Source of the DNA: Kibdelosporangium sp040675465
GTDB taxonomy: Bacteria > Actinomycetota > Actinomycetes > Mycobacteriales > Pseudonocardiaceae
NCBI RefSeq assembly: GCF_040675465.1
Contig: NZ_JBFAPA010000018.1
Span: forward strand, 124,001 to 188,000
Length of the DNA stretch: 64,000 nucleotides
Direction of reading: 5' to 3'
Shown: positions 32,542 through 41,857 of the stretch, in pieces
Layout: every line of letters starts with the position of its first letter
Position numbering within the stretch: position 1 is the first letter of the stretch
Notes under the pieces: model-generated
Database searches by the model: none
What the model was told of the DNA's origin: nothing
The model's input: only the letters and a program-made list of their open reading frames with translations
Program-made: the position numbers and the translations under genes

Positions 32542-34389
32542 GTGGCCACGTTCGCCGATACGACGTTCACGCCGCCGGAGCGCATCCGGAACTTCTGCAT
32601 CATCGCGCACATCGACCACGGCAAGTCCACCCTGGCCGACCGGATGCTGCAGCTCACGGGTGTGGTCGAGGAACGCGCCATGCGGGCCCAGTACCTCGAC
32701 CGGATGGACATCGAGCGGGAACGCGGCATCACGATCAAGGCGCAGAACGTCCGGCTGCCCTGGGTGGTCGACGGCGAGGAGATCGTGCTGCACATGATCG
32801 ACACGCCGGGGCACGTCGACTTCACCTATGAGGTCTCCCGGGCGCTCGAGGCGTGCGAGGGCGCGATCCTGCTGGTCGACGCCGCGCAGGGGATCGAGGC
32901 GCAGACGCTGGCCAACCTGTACCTGGCGCTGGAGAACAACCTGGCGATCGTCCCGGTGCTGAACAAGATCGACCTGCCGGCCGCCGATCCGGAGAAGTAC
33001 TCACGTGAGCTCGCGCACATCATCGGGTGTGAGCCGGAGGAGGTCCTGCGGGTCTCGGCGAAGACTGGTGAGGGCGTCAGCGACCTGCTCGACGCCGTCG
33101 TACGGGCGGTGCCGCCGCCCGTGGGTCAGGCGGACGCCCCGGCCCGGGCGATGATCTTCGACTCGGTCTACGACACCTACCGCGGCGTCGTCACCTACAT
33201 CCGGGTGGTGGACGGGAAGATCACTCCACGTGAGCGGATCCGGATGATGTCCACCGGCGCCGTGCACGAGCTGCTCGAGGTCGGCATCATCTCGCCGGAG
33301 CCCAAGCCCAGCAAGGGACTCGGGGTCGGCGAGGTCGGCTACCTGATCACCGGTGTGAAGGACGTCCGCCAGTCCAAGGTCGGTGACACCGTCACCTCCG
33401 AGCGCAAAGGCGCGACCGAACCCCTTGCGGGGTACCGGGAACCGCGGCCGATGGTCTACTCGGGACTGTATCCGCTGGACGGCTCGGACTACCCGGACCT
33501 GCGCGAGGCGCTGGACAAGCTGCAGCTCAACGACGCCGCGCTGACCTACGAGCCGGAGACCTCGGCGGCGCTGGGGTTCGGCTTTCGCTGCGGCTTCCTC
33601 GGCCTGCTGCACCTGGAGATCACCCGCGACCGGCTGGAGCGCGAGTTCGGCCTCGAGCTGATCTCGACCGCGCCGAACGTGGTCTACCGCGTGGTGACCG
33701 ACGACGGCACCGAGACCACCGTGACCAACCCGTCCGACTGGGTGGACGGCAAGATCATGGAGGTCTACGAGCCGATCGTGAAGACGACGGTGATCTGCCC
33801 GAGCGAGTTCATCGGCACCGTCATGGAGCTGTGCCAGTCGCGGCGCGGCCAGCTCGGCGGCATGGACTACCTGTCCGAGGACCGCGTCGAGCTGCGCTAC
33901 ACCATGCCGCTGGCGGAGATCATCTTCGACTTCTTCGACTCACTGAAATCGCGCACCCGCGGCTACGCCTCGCTGGACTACGAGGAGGCGGGCGAGCAGA
34001 CCGCGAACCTCGTGAAGGTCGACATCCTGCTGCAGGGCGAACCGGTGGACGCGTTCAGCGCGATCGTGCACCGCGACGCCGCCTACAACTACGGCACCCG
34101 GATGGCCACCAAGCTGCGCGAGCTCATCCCGCGCCAGCAGTTCGAGGTGCCCATCCAGGCGGCCATCGGCTCGCGGGTGATCGCCCGCGAGACCATCCGC
34201 GCCATGCGCAAGGACGTCCTCGCCAAGTGCTACGGCGGTGACATCACCCGGAAGCGCAAGCTGCTGGAGAAGCAGAAAGAAGGCAAGAAGCGGATGAAGA
34301 TGGTCGGCCGGGTCGAGGTGCCGCAGGAGGCCTTCGTCGCCGCGCTGTCCACCGACGAGGCGGGCGACAAGCCCAAGGGCAAGAAGTAG
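32542..34389 (+). CDS. lepA: Elongation factor 4 (LepA)
   Basis: 615-residue translational GTPase that acts on the 70S/30S ribosome during initiation-phase assembly and back-translocation. P-loop AHIDHGKST (22-30), switch II DTPGHVDF, NKIDLP, then EF-G-like domains II, III, V and the LepA-specific C-terminal domain (ITRKRKLLEKQKEGKKRMKMVG). GTG 32542 with GAGGGA upstream is preferred; the ATG-opened frame from 32482 adds 20 non-conserved residues and overlaps the promoter area of the divergent MazF-like gene. Confidence 0.97.
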   Translation: MATFADTTFTPPERIRNFCIIAHIDHGKSTLADRMLQLTGVVEERAMRAQYLDRMDIERERGITIKAQNVRLPWVVDGEEIVLHMIDTPGHVDFTYEVSRALEACEGAILLVDAAQGIEAQTLANLYLALENNLAIVPVLNKIDLPAADPEKYSRELAHIIGCEPEEVLRVSAKTGEGVSDLLDAVVRAVPPPVGQADAPARAMIFDSVYDTYRGVVTYIRVVDGKITPRERIRMMSTGAVHELLEVGIISPEPKPSKGLGVGEVGYLITGVKDVRQSKVGDTVTSERKGATEPLAGYREPRPMVYSGLYPLDGSDYPDLREALDKLQLNDAALTYEPETSAALGFGFRCGFLGLLHLEITRDRLEREFGLELISTAPNVVYRVVTDDGTETTVTNPSDWVDGKIMEVYEPIVKTTVICPSEFIGTVMELCQSRRGQLGGMDYLSEDRVELRYTMPLAEIIFDFFDSLKSRTRGYASLDYEEAGEQTANLVKVDILLQGEPVDAFSAIVHRDAAYNYGTRMATKLRELIPRQQFEVPIQAAIGSRVIARETIRAMRKDVLAKCYGGDITRKRKLLEKQKEGKKRMKMVGRVEVPQEAFVAALSTDEAGDKPKGKK

Positions 34390-34656
34390 GACGCCACGGG
34401 TCGGCGGGCCTCCGGGCCCGCTGGCTGGGGTGGTGTCGCGCCGCCGGTGGCTGAGGTGGGTGGTAGCGGGGCCGGAGGCCGTGGTTGCGGGGCCGGTGGT
34501 GGTGCCTGGGGCCGGTGGCTGGGGCGCTGTGGGGCTGGTGGCTGAGGTTGTGGGCATTCAGGCTGCCCGCTGTCTGAGGGGTGTGGCCGCTGGCCGAGCC
34601 TCCGGGGCTACCCGCCCGTTGCCGTGGGGTGTGCGGGGCGTTGTGTGGGCGACGGG
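34390..34656. repeat. G-rich low-complexity intergenic sequence after lepA
   Basis: Begins with a hairpin GCGGGCC-tccg-GGCCCGC (34404-34421), a likely lepA terminator. The rest is imperfect repetition of GGGGCCGGTGGCTG-like words, with many G runs on the + strand able to form G-quadruplexes. No gene is seen. Confidence 0.65.
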
Positions 34657-35088
34657 TTAGGTCAGTTCTGCGAGGATGCGCAGCGCTTCGGAGTACTTGG
34701 CTTTGAGCCGTTCCTGGAGTTCCGGGTCGAGCCTCGCCATCCGGATCGGGTCGCAGTTGTCGGCGATGTCCGCGTGCTTGACCGTCACCGCGACTGGGTC
34801 CGCAGCGACCCGGTTGAGGTAGTCGGGCATCGGCTCGCCCTTCACCTTGCTCAACGCGATCACCGACGCGACAACGTTTTCCGGGCATCCCGCCGCGCGC
34901 AGATCGTCTGCCGTTAGGTGTGTGTCCTCGATGACGTCGTGCAGCACCGCGGCCATTTTCGCGTGCTCACCCTCGACTCTGGCCATCACGCGCATCGGGT
35001 GGCCGATGTAGGGGCGGCCCGACTTGTCGATCTGGCCCTTGTGCGCTTCCGCCGCGATCCGCACCGCGTCGTCGACCGTGAACGTCAT
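34657..35088 (-). CDS. HD-domain phosphohydrolase, small SpoT/MESH1-like
   Basis: 143 residues. AAEAHKGQIDKSGRPYIGHPMRV and AAVLHDVIEDTHLTADDL are the RelA/SpoT-type HD motifs (His in IGHP, HD in LHDVIEDT), with VTVKHADIADN providing the later metal/nucleotide site. No synthetase, TGS or ACT domain is present, so at most it hydrolyses (p)ppGpp or another nucleotide, as small alarmone hydrolases do. ATG start. Divergent from the chitinase. The substrate is inferred from the family. Confidence 0.88.
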   Translation of the reverse strand: MTFTVDDAVRIAAEAHKGQIDKSGRPYIGHPMRVMARVEGEHAKMAAVLHDVIEDTHLTADDLRAAGCPENVVASVIALSKVKGEPMPDYLNRVAADPVAVTVKHADIADNCDPIRMARLDPELQERLKAKYSEALRILAELT

Positions 35089-35155
35089 GAGCGTGATTGT
35101 GCCTGGTCAGGGTGGTCTGGTCGGGGAGATGGGCGGGGAGCGGGATGGTTGGGGG

Positions 35156-35204
35156 TTGACAGGACGTATTGGTCTAGTCCACTTTATTAGTGGTGTAGAC
35201 CACA
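35156..35204 (+). promoter_or_regulatory. Chitinase control region with two dre-like sites
   Basis: TTGACA at 35156-35161 may be the -35 box. Downstream are TTGGTCTAGTCCACTT (35169-35184) and AGTGGTGTAGACCACA (35189-35204), each close to the DasR-responsive element core TGGTCTAGACCA with one central mismatch. Together they also form one larger inverted repeat. Starts are 20 bp apart, two helical turns. Control by an N-acetylglucosamine-responsive DasR-type GntR repressor is predicted. Confidence 0.72.
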
Positions 35205-35232
35205 AACCGGGCGCGGGTGTGGAGAAAAGAAG

Positions 35233-36906
35233 ATGGCCAGCAGGACCAGGCGGCTGTTCGCAGCCGTCGTCTCAGCGATCGCCGCCCTCGCGCTGATACC
35301 GGCCGGACCGGCCGTGGCGGCCAACATCGTCGCGAACCCCGGGTTCGAGACCGGATCCACGAGCAGCTGGACGTGTACCGGCACCTCGGTGGTCGCCAGT
35401 CCCGTGCACTCCGGGTCGCGCGCGTTATCCGGCACCCCCGCCGGGCAGGACTTCGCTCAGTGCACCCAATCGATCGTCGTGGTGCCCAACACCGCGTACA
35501 AACTGTCGGCCTGGGTCAACGGCAGTTACACCTACTTGGGTGTCACCGGTACCGGAACGGGCGACAAGAACACGTGGACCCCGGTCGCCGGATCGTGGAC
35601 GCAGCTCTCCCTCGACTTCACCACCGGGGCCTCGACCCGGAGCGTGACGATCTACGTGCACGGCTGGTACGGCCAGCCCACGTACTACGCCGACGACTTC
35701 AGCCTCGACGGCCCGGGTGGCGGGGACCCGAACCCGCCGGTCGTCCCGGCCACGCCGAGCGGCCTCAGCGGCAGCGCGACCGGCCCGACGACGGCGAACC
35801 TGAACTGGACTGCGGTCTCCAACGCGACCAGCTACAACGTCTACCGCAACGGCACCCGCGTCGGGTCGCCGACGAGCCCGTCGTTCAGCGACTCCGGGCT
35901 GACCGCTCAGACCACCTACAGCTACACGGTCAGTGCTGTGAACTCCGCGGGTGAGTCCGCACGATCCGGGGCGGTGTCGGTGACAACGCCGCAGAACGGC
36001 AACCCGGGTGGCAGCCTGCCGAAGCACGTGCTGACCGGGTACTGGCAGAACTTCTTCAACGGCGCCCGTGCGCTGCGCCTGTCCGACGTGCCGACGACGT
36101 ACGACATCATCGCGGTGGCGTTCGCCGACGCGGTGCCGGGACGGCCCGGCGGCATCTCGTTCACCCTGGACTCGGGTCTGTCCTCACAGCTGGGTGGGTA
36201 CACCGACGCACAGTTCAAGGCGGACATCGCGACCGTGAAGGCCCGCGGCCAGAAGGTGATCATCTCGGTCGGCGGCCAGAACGGCACGATCTCGGTCAGC
36301 GACAGCACCTCTGCCACCAACTTCGCCAACGACGTGAAGTCGCTGATCAACAACTACGGCTTCAACGGCGTCGACATCGACCTGGAGAACGGCATCAGCG
36401 CCGGGCCGATGGGCACCGCGCTGCGCAGCATCGCGGCCGGCGGCGGCTCGATCATCACGCTGGCGCCGCAGACCATCGACATGCAGAACACCAGCGGCGG
36501 GTACTTCCAGCTGGCGCTGAACATCAAGGACATCCTGACCGTCGTCAACATGCAGTACTACAACTCCGGCACCATGCTCGGCTGTGACCAGGGTGTCTAC
36601 GGCCAGGGCACGGTCAACTTCCTCACCGCGCTGGCCTGCATCCAGCTGCAGGGCGGTCTGCGGCCGGACCAGGTCGGACTGGGGCTGCCGGCGTCGCCAA
36701 GCGGCGCGGGCGGCGGCTACCAGTCACCGGGCAACGTCAACAACGCGCTCGACTGTCTCGCCAGGGGCACCAACTGCGGCAGCTTCAAGCCCAGTACCAC
36801 CTGGCCGGCCATCCGTGGCGCGATGACCTGGTCGATCAACTGGGACGCCTCCAACGGCTACCAGTTCGCGAACACTGTCGCACCGCACCTCGACACCCTG
36901 CCTTGA
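35233..36906 (+). CDS. Secreted GH18 chitinase with carbohydrate-binding and FnIII domains
   Basis: 557 residues. Signal peptide of about 29 residues (MASRTRRLFAAVVSAIAALALIP ... VAA). A carbohydrate-binding module of the CBM4/16 jelly-roll kind (NIVANPGFETGSTSSW to YYADDFSLDGPG) spans about 30-160. A fibronectin type III domain covers about 172-255. The catalytic GH18 domain runs from about 262 to the end, with the DxDxE motif D381-I-D383-L-E385 (Glu385 proton donor). It cleaves chitin to chito-oligosaccharides outside the cell. The layout matches Streptomyces family 18 chitinases. The promoter has DasR-type sites. Confidence 0.95.
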   Translation: MASRTRRLFAAVVSAIAALALIPAGPAVAANIVANPGFETGSTSSWTCTGTSVVASPVHSGSRALSGTPAGQDFAQCTQSIVVVPNTAYKLSAWVNGSYTYLGVTGTGTGDKNTWTPVAGSWTQLSLDFTTGASTRSVTIYVHGWYGQPTYYADDFSLDGPGGGDPNPPVVPATPSGLSGSATGPTTANLNWTAVSNATSYNVYRNGTRVGSPTSPSFSDSGLTAQTTYSYTVSAVNSAGESARSGAVSVTTPQNGNPGGSLPKHVLTGYWQNFFNGARALRLSDVPTTYDIIAVAFADAVPGRPGGISFTLDSGLSSQLGGYTDAQFKADIATVKARGQKVIISVGGQNGTISVSDSTSATNFANDVKSLINNYGFNGVDIDLENGISAGPMGTALRSIAAGGGSIITLAPQTIDMQNTSGGYFQLALNIKDILTVVNMQYYNSGTMLGCDQGVYGQGTVNFLTALACIQLQGGLRPDQVGLGLPASPSGAGGGYQSPGNVNNALDCLARGTNCGSFKPSTTWPAIRGAMTWSINWDASNGYQFANTVAPHLDTLP

Positions 36907-36915
36907 GGTGCCCCC

Positions 36916-36955
36916 GGAGTGGCTCTCGTCTCCGCCCACGGGCGAGAGCCACTCC
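36916..36955 (+). terminator. Terminator after the chitinase gene
   Basis: GGAGTGGCTCTCG (36916-36928) pairs with CGAGAGCCACTCC (36943-36955): 13-bp perfect arms, 14-nt loop, nine bases beyond the stop. No U tract, common for this GC content. Confidence 0.8.
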
Positions 36956-36974
36956 CCGGACTATTGTCTGAAGA

Positions 36975-38033
36975 ATGTTCGCCAAGGTGCCCGTGATCGT
37001 CGCCCCGATGGCCGGTGGGTTGTCCACCCCGGAACTGGTCGCGGGCGCGGCGAACGCGGGCGCCTTCGGCTTTGCCGCGGGCGGCTACCTGACCGCCGGG
37101 GCGCTGGCCGGCGAGCTCGCCCGGACCAGGGAACTCACGCAACAACCGTTCGGGGTCAACCTCTTCGTGCCGAACGAGAAGTCCACCGTGGACATTCAGG
37201 CCTATCGCGAGCTGCTCGAGGACGAGGCCGCGAGATACGGGGTCGAGCCGGGTGAACCGGACTGGACCGACGACAACTACCCGGCCAAGGTGGATCTCCT
37301 GGTGGAGAGCCCGGTGTCGGTGGTGTCGTTCACGTTCGGCCTGCCTTCTCCAGAAGATGTCGAGCGTCTGAAGGCGGTCGGCAGCAAGATCGTGATCACG
37401 GTGACGAACCCCGACGAGGCCCGCCAAGCCGCCGAGCGGGGCGCGGATGCCTTGTGCGTTCAGGGTTTCGAGGCTGGTGCGCACCGCGGGATCTTCACTG
37501 ACGACGGTTCGCCCGCCGGTGGTCCCACATTTGGATTGCTGGCGTTGCTGCGGTTGGTCCAGCACGAGACCGACCTGCCGTTGATCGCGACCGGCGGCTT
37601 GGTGCACGGCGCCGACATCGCTGCGGTCCTGGTGGCGGGCGCGGTGGCGGCCCAGCTCGGGACGGCCTTCCTGGCCAGCCCTGAAGCGGGAACCAAAGCG
37701 CCGCAACGGGAAGCGCTCAAGACCGCGCGGGACACCACGTTCACCCGCGCGTTCAGCGGCCGTCCCGCTCGTGGCCAGGTCAACCGGTTCCTCAGCGAGC
37801 ACGAAGGCCCGGCCGCCTACCCGCAGGTGAACAACATGACCAAGCCGATCCGCGCGGCCGCCGCCCAGCAGGGTGACGCCGAGGCGATGTCGTTGTGGGC
37901 CGGTCAGACGTACCCGGTCGCGCCCCGCGGGCCGGTCGCGGACGTGATCGCGCAGCTGGACAGGGAGCTGCGGGACGCGCTCACCACCGCTGCTCAAGCA
38001 CTTGACCGGGCCAGTTCTGCGGACCCACAGTGA
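36975..38033 (+). CDS. Nitronate monooxygenase-like FMN enzyme
   Basis: 352-residue TIM-barrel flavoprotein of the 2-nitropropane dioxygenase family. VPVIVAPMAGGLSTPELVAGAANAGAFGF is the N-terminal FMN signature, GADALCVQGFEAGAHRG holds the catalytic His equivalent, and LIATGGLVHGADIAAVLVAGAVAAQLGTAFL binds the phosphate. It oxidises nitronates such as propionate-3-nitronate, a detoxification role. ATG start 20 bp after the chitinase terminator. The final 53 bp overlap the convergent GNAT gene. Confidence 0.92.
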   Translation: MFAKVPVIVAPMAGGLSTPELVAGAANAGAFGFAAGGYLTAGALAGELARTRELTQQPFGVNLFVPNEKSTVDIQAYRELLEDEAARYGVEPGEPDWTDDNYPAKVDLLVESPVSVVSFTFGLPSPEDVERLKAVGSKIVITVTNPDEARQAAERGADALCVQGFEAGAHRGIFTDDGSPAGGPTFGLLALLRLVQHETDLPLIATGGLVHGADIAAVLVAGAVAAQLGTAFLASPEAGTKAPQREALKTARDTTFTRAFSGRPARGQVNRFLSEHEGPAAYPQVNNMTKPIRAAAAQQGDAEAMSLWAGQTYPVAPRGPVADVIAQLDRELRDALTTAAQALDRASSADPQ

Positions 38034-38490
38034 ACGTCTCGGTCCGCGTGAACCCGTTGCGCTCGTAGTACCGCACCAGGTCACCGGTCCCGCCCGCGTA
38101 ACAGTCCACACGCAACAGCCGCACGCCTTTGTCCTCGGCCCGCGCCCGCGCGAACGCCAGCAGCTCGGACCCGATCTTCTGGCCCGCGTACCGCGGCGAG
38201 GACAGCAGCAGCCGGATGAACAGCTCGGGCTCGGCAGCGGGCTCGATGTACTCGTGCGGCACCGAGTGGGTGGCCAGCACGCCCGCCGGGGAGCCGTCCA
38301 CCTCGGCGATCCACAGCTCTGCGCCCTCGTCCAGCTGCGCCTGGATCCGCTCCTGGCGTTGCGGGTTGCGGGACCATGGCTCGGTGCCCCACTGCCCGGT
38401 GTTCCCGATCGAGACGAACCATTCCATGATCTCGTCGCCGATGGCCGTGATCGCGGGCAGGTCGGCGGCGCCCCCGGGTCGAATTCGCAT
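37981..38490 (-). CDS. GNAT-family N-acetyltransferase
   Basis: 169 residues. N-terminal MRIRPGGAADLPAITAIGDE, central beta-strand ELWIAEVDGSPAGVLATHS, acetyl-CoA-binding motif A LLSSPRYAGQKIGSELLAFARARA (R/Q-x-x-G-x-G/A variant: AGQKIG), and motif B LVRYYERNGFTRTETF. Substrate unknown; small amines or antibiotics are typical. Start ATG 38490; convergent overlap of 53 bp with the nitronate monooxygenase, divergent from the DUF885 pair. Confidence 0.9.
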   Translation of the reverse strand: MRIRPGGAADLPAITAIGDEIMEWFVSIGNTGQWGTEPWSRNPQRQERIQAQLDEGAELWIAEVDGSPAGVLATHSVPHEYIEPAAEPELFIRLLLSSPRYAGQKIGSELLAFARARAEDKGVRLLRVDCYAGGTGDLVRYYERNGFTRTETFTVGPQNWPGQVLEQRW

Positions 38491-38600
38491 GCCTTCTGTC
38501 TACCTGAACAGGGAGAATGGGCGGACACGCCGGGGCGGTCGTCGAGATCCGACGGTTCCATGATGTGGTGGTGGCACCGGCCGAACCGAATGGGGGATGC

Positions 38601-40229
38601 GTGACCGACATCAGGGCCATCGCGGACGAGGTGCTCGAGCTGCTGGTCGAGGAGGATCCGCTGGGCGAGACCGTGCAGGGCTACCCGGGGGCGGACGCGC
38701 GGCTCAGCGACGTGTCCGAGGAGGCCCAGGCAGATCTCAAGGCCCGGGCGCTGCAGCTGGCGCAGACCGCCCGTGACCTGGACACCGACGACTGGGTCAC
38801 CCAGGCGGTCGCGGTCGACCAGGCGCAGGGGATCGCCACCAGGATGGACTCCAAGCTGATCGAGCACGCGGTCGCCGACCTGCTGATCTCGCCGATCACC
38901 CGGCTGCTGTCGTTGCTGCCGCTGGTCCGCCCGGCCACCGCCGAGCAGGAGCGGAACTTCTTCACCCGGCTGTCGAACATCCCCGGCTACCTGGCCAAGT
39001 CCATCGCCCGGCACCGCGCCGGGCTCGCCACGGGCCGCACGCCGGTCCGGACCCGCGCCGAGTTCGCGATCTCGCACCTCGACCACTACCTGGCCACCCC
39101 GGCCGAGGACCCGCTGCGCAACGTTCCCGTCAAGGACACCGCCGAACGCGACCGGCTGCTGGACGACCTGGTCCGGCCCGCGTTCGCCGAGTACCGCCAG
39201 GTGCTCGGGCAGGAGATCGCGCCGCGCGGCCGGAGCAACGACAAGCCGGGTCTGTGCTGGATCACCGACGGCGACGAGACCTACGCCGCGCTGGCACGCA
39301 TGCACACGACCACCGACCGGACGCCCGAGGAGCTGCACCAGACCGGGCTCGACCTGATCGAGCGGCTCGCCGAGGAGTACGTCGAGATCGGCTCGCGGGT
39401 GTTCGGCGTGCGCACGGTCGCCGAGGTGCACGAACGGCTCAAGACCGACCCGGCGATGCGCTGGACCAGCGCCGAGGAGCTGCTCGCGGGCGCCCGCTCG
39501 GCGATGGAGCGGGCCGAGGCCGCCGCGCCGGACTGGTTCGGCATCCTGCCCTCGCAGCGCTGCCAGCTGCAGCCGACGCCCAAGGCCGACGAGGAGAACG
39601 AGGCCGGCGCGTACTACTACCCGGCCGCGCTGGACGGCAGCCGGCCCGGCATCTTCTACGCCAACACCTACAAAGCGACCGAGCGGGACCGGTTCGTCTC
39701 CGAGGCGATCGCGTTCCACGAGGCGGTGCCCGGGCACCACTTCCAGATGACCATCGCGCAGGAGCTCAAGGACGTGCCGCAGCTGCGCGGGGCCGCGTTG
39801 ATCAACTCGTACATCGAGGGCTGGGGCCTCTACAGCGAGCGGCTGGCCGACGAGATGGGCCTGTACTCCGACGACCTGGCCCGGCTGGGCATGCTCGCGT
39901 GCGACTCGATGCGGGCCGCGCGGCTGGTCGTGGACACCGGCCTGCACTCGTTCGGGTGGTCGCGGGCCAGGACGGTGAACTACCTGCGGACCAACACCGT
40001 GATGTCCGAGGTGGAGATCCAGAGCGAGACCGACCGGTACATCGAGATGCCCGCGCAGGCGCTGTCGTACATGGTCGGCCGGCTGGAGATCGTGCGGTTG
40101 CGCGAACGCGCCCGTGCCGAGCTGGGGAACGCGTTCGACATCAAGGCTTTCCACGATCTCGTGCTGGGCAGTGGCCCGCTGCCGATGGCCGTGCTCGACG
40201 AGGTGGTCGCGAGGTGGACCGCCCGATGA
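38601..40229 (+). CDS. DUF885 metallopeptidase-like protein, first of two paralogues
   Basis: 542 residues, cytoplasmic, helix-rich. The signature AFHEAVPGHHFQM (His373-Glu374 ... His378/His379) resembles the HExxH-like metal site of gluzincin peptidases and is followed by EGWGLYSERLADEMG, the probable third ligand. GTG 38601 with GGGGGA upstream excludes a 28-residue non-homologous extension. The stop overlaps the ATG of a second copy (ATGA). Peptidase activity is expected from the family, but I know of no firm substrate. Confidence 0.88.
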   Translation: MTDIRAIADEVLELLVEEDPLGETVQGYPGADARLSDVSEEAQADLKARALQLAQTARDLDTDDWVTQAVAVDQAQGIATRMDSKLIEHAVADLLISPITRLLSLLPLVRPATAEQERNFFTRLSNIPGYLAKSIARHRAGLATGRTPVRTRAEFAISHLDHYLATPAEDPLRNVPVKDTAERDRLLDDLVRPAFAEYRQVLGQEIAPRGRSNDKPGLCWITDGDETYAALARMHTTTDRTPEELHQTGLDLIERLAEEYVEIGSRVFGVRTVAEVHERLKTDPAMRWTSAEELLAGARSAMERAEAAAPDWFGILPSQRCQLQPTPKADEENEAGAYYYPAALDGSRPGIFYANTYKATERDRFVSEAIAFHEAVPGHHFQMTIAQELKDVPQLRGAALINSYIEGWGLYSERLADEMGLYSDDLARLGMLACDSMRAARLVVDTGLHSFGWSRARTVNYLRTNTVMSEVEIQSETDRYIEMPAQALSYMVGRLEIVRLRERARAELGNAFDIKAFHDLVLGSGPLPMAVLDEVVARWTAR

Positions 40230-41857
40230 CCATCGACGACATCGCCGACGACCTGCTGGAGCTGATCGGCGCCGAGGACCCGCTCGAGGCGAGCCTGGTC
40301 GGCCTGCCCGGCCATGATCACGAGTTGCGCGATCTGAGCGAGGACGCCGACACACGGTTCAAGGACCGCGCGTTCGCCATCGCGGCGGCGGCGGAACTGC
40401 AGGAGCCGAGCGTCACCCGCAGCGTGGTCCTGCAGCAGACCGCCGCCATGGTTGACAAGATCAACTCGCGCCAGGTCGAGCACCAGATGGCGGACTTTCT
40501 TTCCGCCCCGGCGATCCGGCTGGCCACCTACATCCCGCGGGTGGTCCCGACCAGCGACGAGTCCGAACGTGCCTACCTGGAACGGCTTTCCCGGATTCCC
40601 GCGTACCTGGACGCGGTCGCTGGACGCAACCAGATCGGTCTGGTCGCGGGGCGGTTGCCGGTCGCGCGGATGGTCCGGGCTGCGGTCGACCACATCGACC
40701 GGTACCTCGACGAGGACAAGGACACGTTCGCCCAGGCGCCGATGACCGGTGGCCGCGTCGGCGAACGGGATCGCCTGCTGGCCGAGGTGGTCCGACCCGC
40801 GTTCGCCAGGTACCGCGAGGTGCTGGCCACCGAGCTGGCTCCGCGCGGGCGCCCCGACACCGAGCCGGGCCTGTGCTGGCTGCCGGACGGCGACCGGGCG
40901 TACGACGCGCTGGTCCGGTTGCACACCACCACTTCCCGCACGCCGGAGCAGCTGCACCGGACCGGGCTGGAGCTGATCGAGGCGCTCGCCGAGGAGTACG
41001 CCGAGATCGGGTCGCGGGTGTTCGGCCTGCGCACGGCCGAGGAGGTGCAGCAGCGGCTGCGCAGCGATCCGTCGCTGAAGTGGGGGAGTGCGGACGAGAT
41101 CATCACGCACGCCCGGGCGACCATCGCGCGGGCGGAAGCCGCTGCGCCGCAATGGTTCGCGCGGCTGCCGGTGAAGCGGTGCGTGGTGGCGCCGGTGCCG
41201 GACGCCGAGGCTCCCAACGCCGCCGGCGCGTACTACACAGCACCCGCGTTGGACGGTTCGCGTGAAGGAACCTATTGGGCGAACACGTACAAGGCCACCG
41301 AACGGGACCGGGTGAGCGCGGAATCCGTTGCCTTCCATGAGGCCGTGCCCGGGCACCACTTCCAGATCGCCCTGGCGCTCGAGCTGACCGACCTGCATCT
41401 TTTGCGGCGCTTGGCATCCGTGACCGCGTACGCGGAAGGCTGGGGTCTGTACGCCGAACGGCTGGCCGACGAGATGGGCCTGTTCTCCGGTGACCTGGCG
41501 CGGCTGGGGATGCTCGCCGAGGACTCGATGCGGGCCGCCCGGTTGGTTGTGGACACCGGGTTGCACGCGATGGGCTGGACGCGGGAACAGGTCGTCGAGT
41601 ACCTGCGGGCGAACACCGTGATGTCCGAAGTGGAGGTTCAGTCCGAGACCGACCGGTACATCGAGGACCCCGGGCAGGCCCTCGCGTACATGGTGGGGCG
41701 GCTGGAGATCCAGCGGCTGCGAGCCCGTTGCGAGCAGGACCTGGGCTCGGCCTTCGACCTGAAGGCGTTCCACGATGTCGTGCTCGGCAACGGGCCGCTG
41801 CCGATGGCGGTGCTAGACGAGGTCGTCGCCGCCTGGGCCGGTTCGGTTCAGCAGTGA
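40226..41857 (+). CDS. DUF885 metallopeptidase-like protein, second paralogue
   Basis: 543 residues, closely similar to the preceding gene along its whole length: AFHEAVPGHHFQIA (His371-Glu372), EGWGLYAERLADEMG and NTVMSEVEVQSETDRYIEDPGQALAYMVGRL repeat almost word for word. It arose by tandem duplication and has diverged mainly in the N-terminal third, which may set substrate choice. ATG overlaps the upstream stop, so both are co-translated and may form a heteromer. The last 45 bp overlap the convergent permease gene. Confidence 0.88.
   Translation: MTIDDIADDLLELIGAEDPLEASLVGLPGHDHELRDLSEDADTRFKDRAFAIAAAAELQEPSVTRSVVLQQTAAMVDKINSRQVEHQMADFLSAPAIRLATYIPRVVPTSDESERAYLERLSRIPAYLDAVAGRNQIGLVAGRLPVARMVRAAVDHIDRYLDEDKDTFAQAPMTGGRVGERDRLLAEVVRPAFARYREVLATELAPRGRPDTEPGLCWLPDGDRAYDALVRLHTTTSRTPEQLHRTGLELIEALAEEYAEIGSRVFGLRTAEEVQQRLRSDPSLKWGSADEIITHARATIARAEAAAPQWFARLPVKRCVVAPVPDAEAPNAAGAYYTAPALDGSREGTYWANTYKATERDRVSAESVAFHEAVPGHHFQIALALELTDLHLLRRLASVTAYAEGWGLYAERLADEMGLFSGDLARLGMLAEDSMRAARLVVDTGLHAMGWTREQVVEYLRANTVMSEVEVQSETDRYIEDPGQALAYMVGRLEIQRLRARCEQDLGSAFDLKAFHDVVLGNGPLPMAVLDEVVAAWAGSVQQ

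Noticed and set aside
36858..40355. 1165-codon open frame on the minus strand
   Set aside because: It runs antisense through the nitronate monooxygenase, the DUF885 gene and the GNAT gene in a different frame; composition is typical of a shadow frame.
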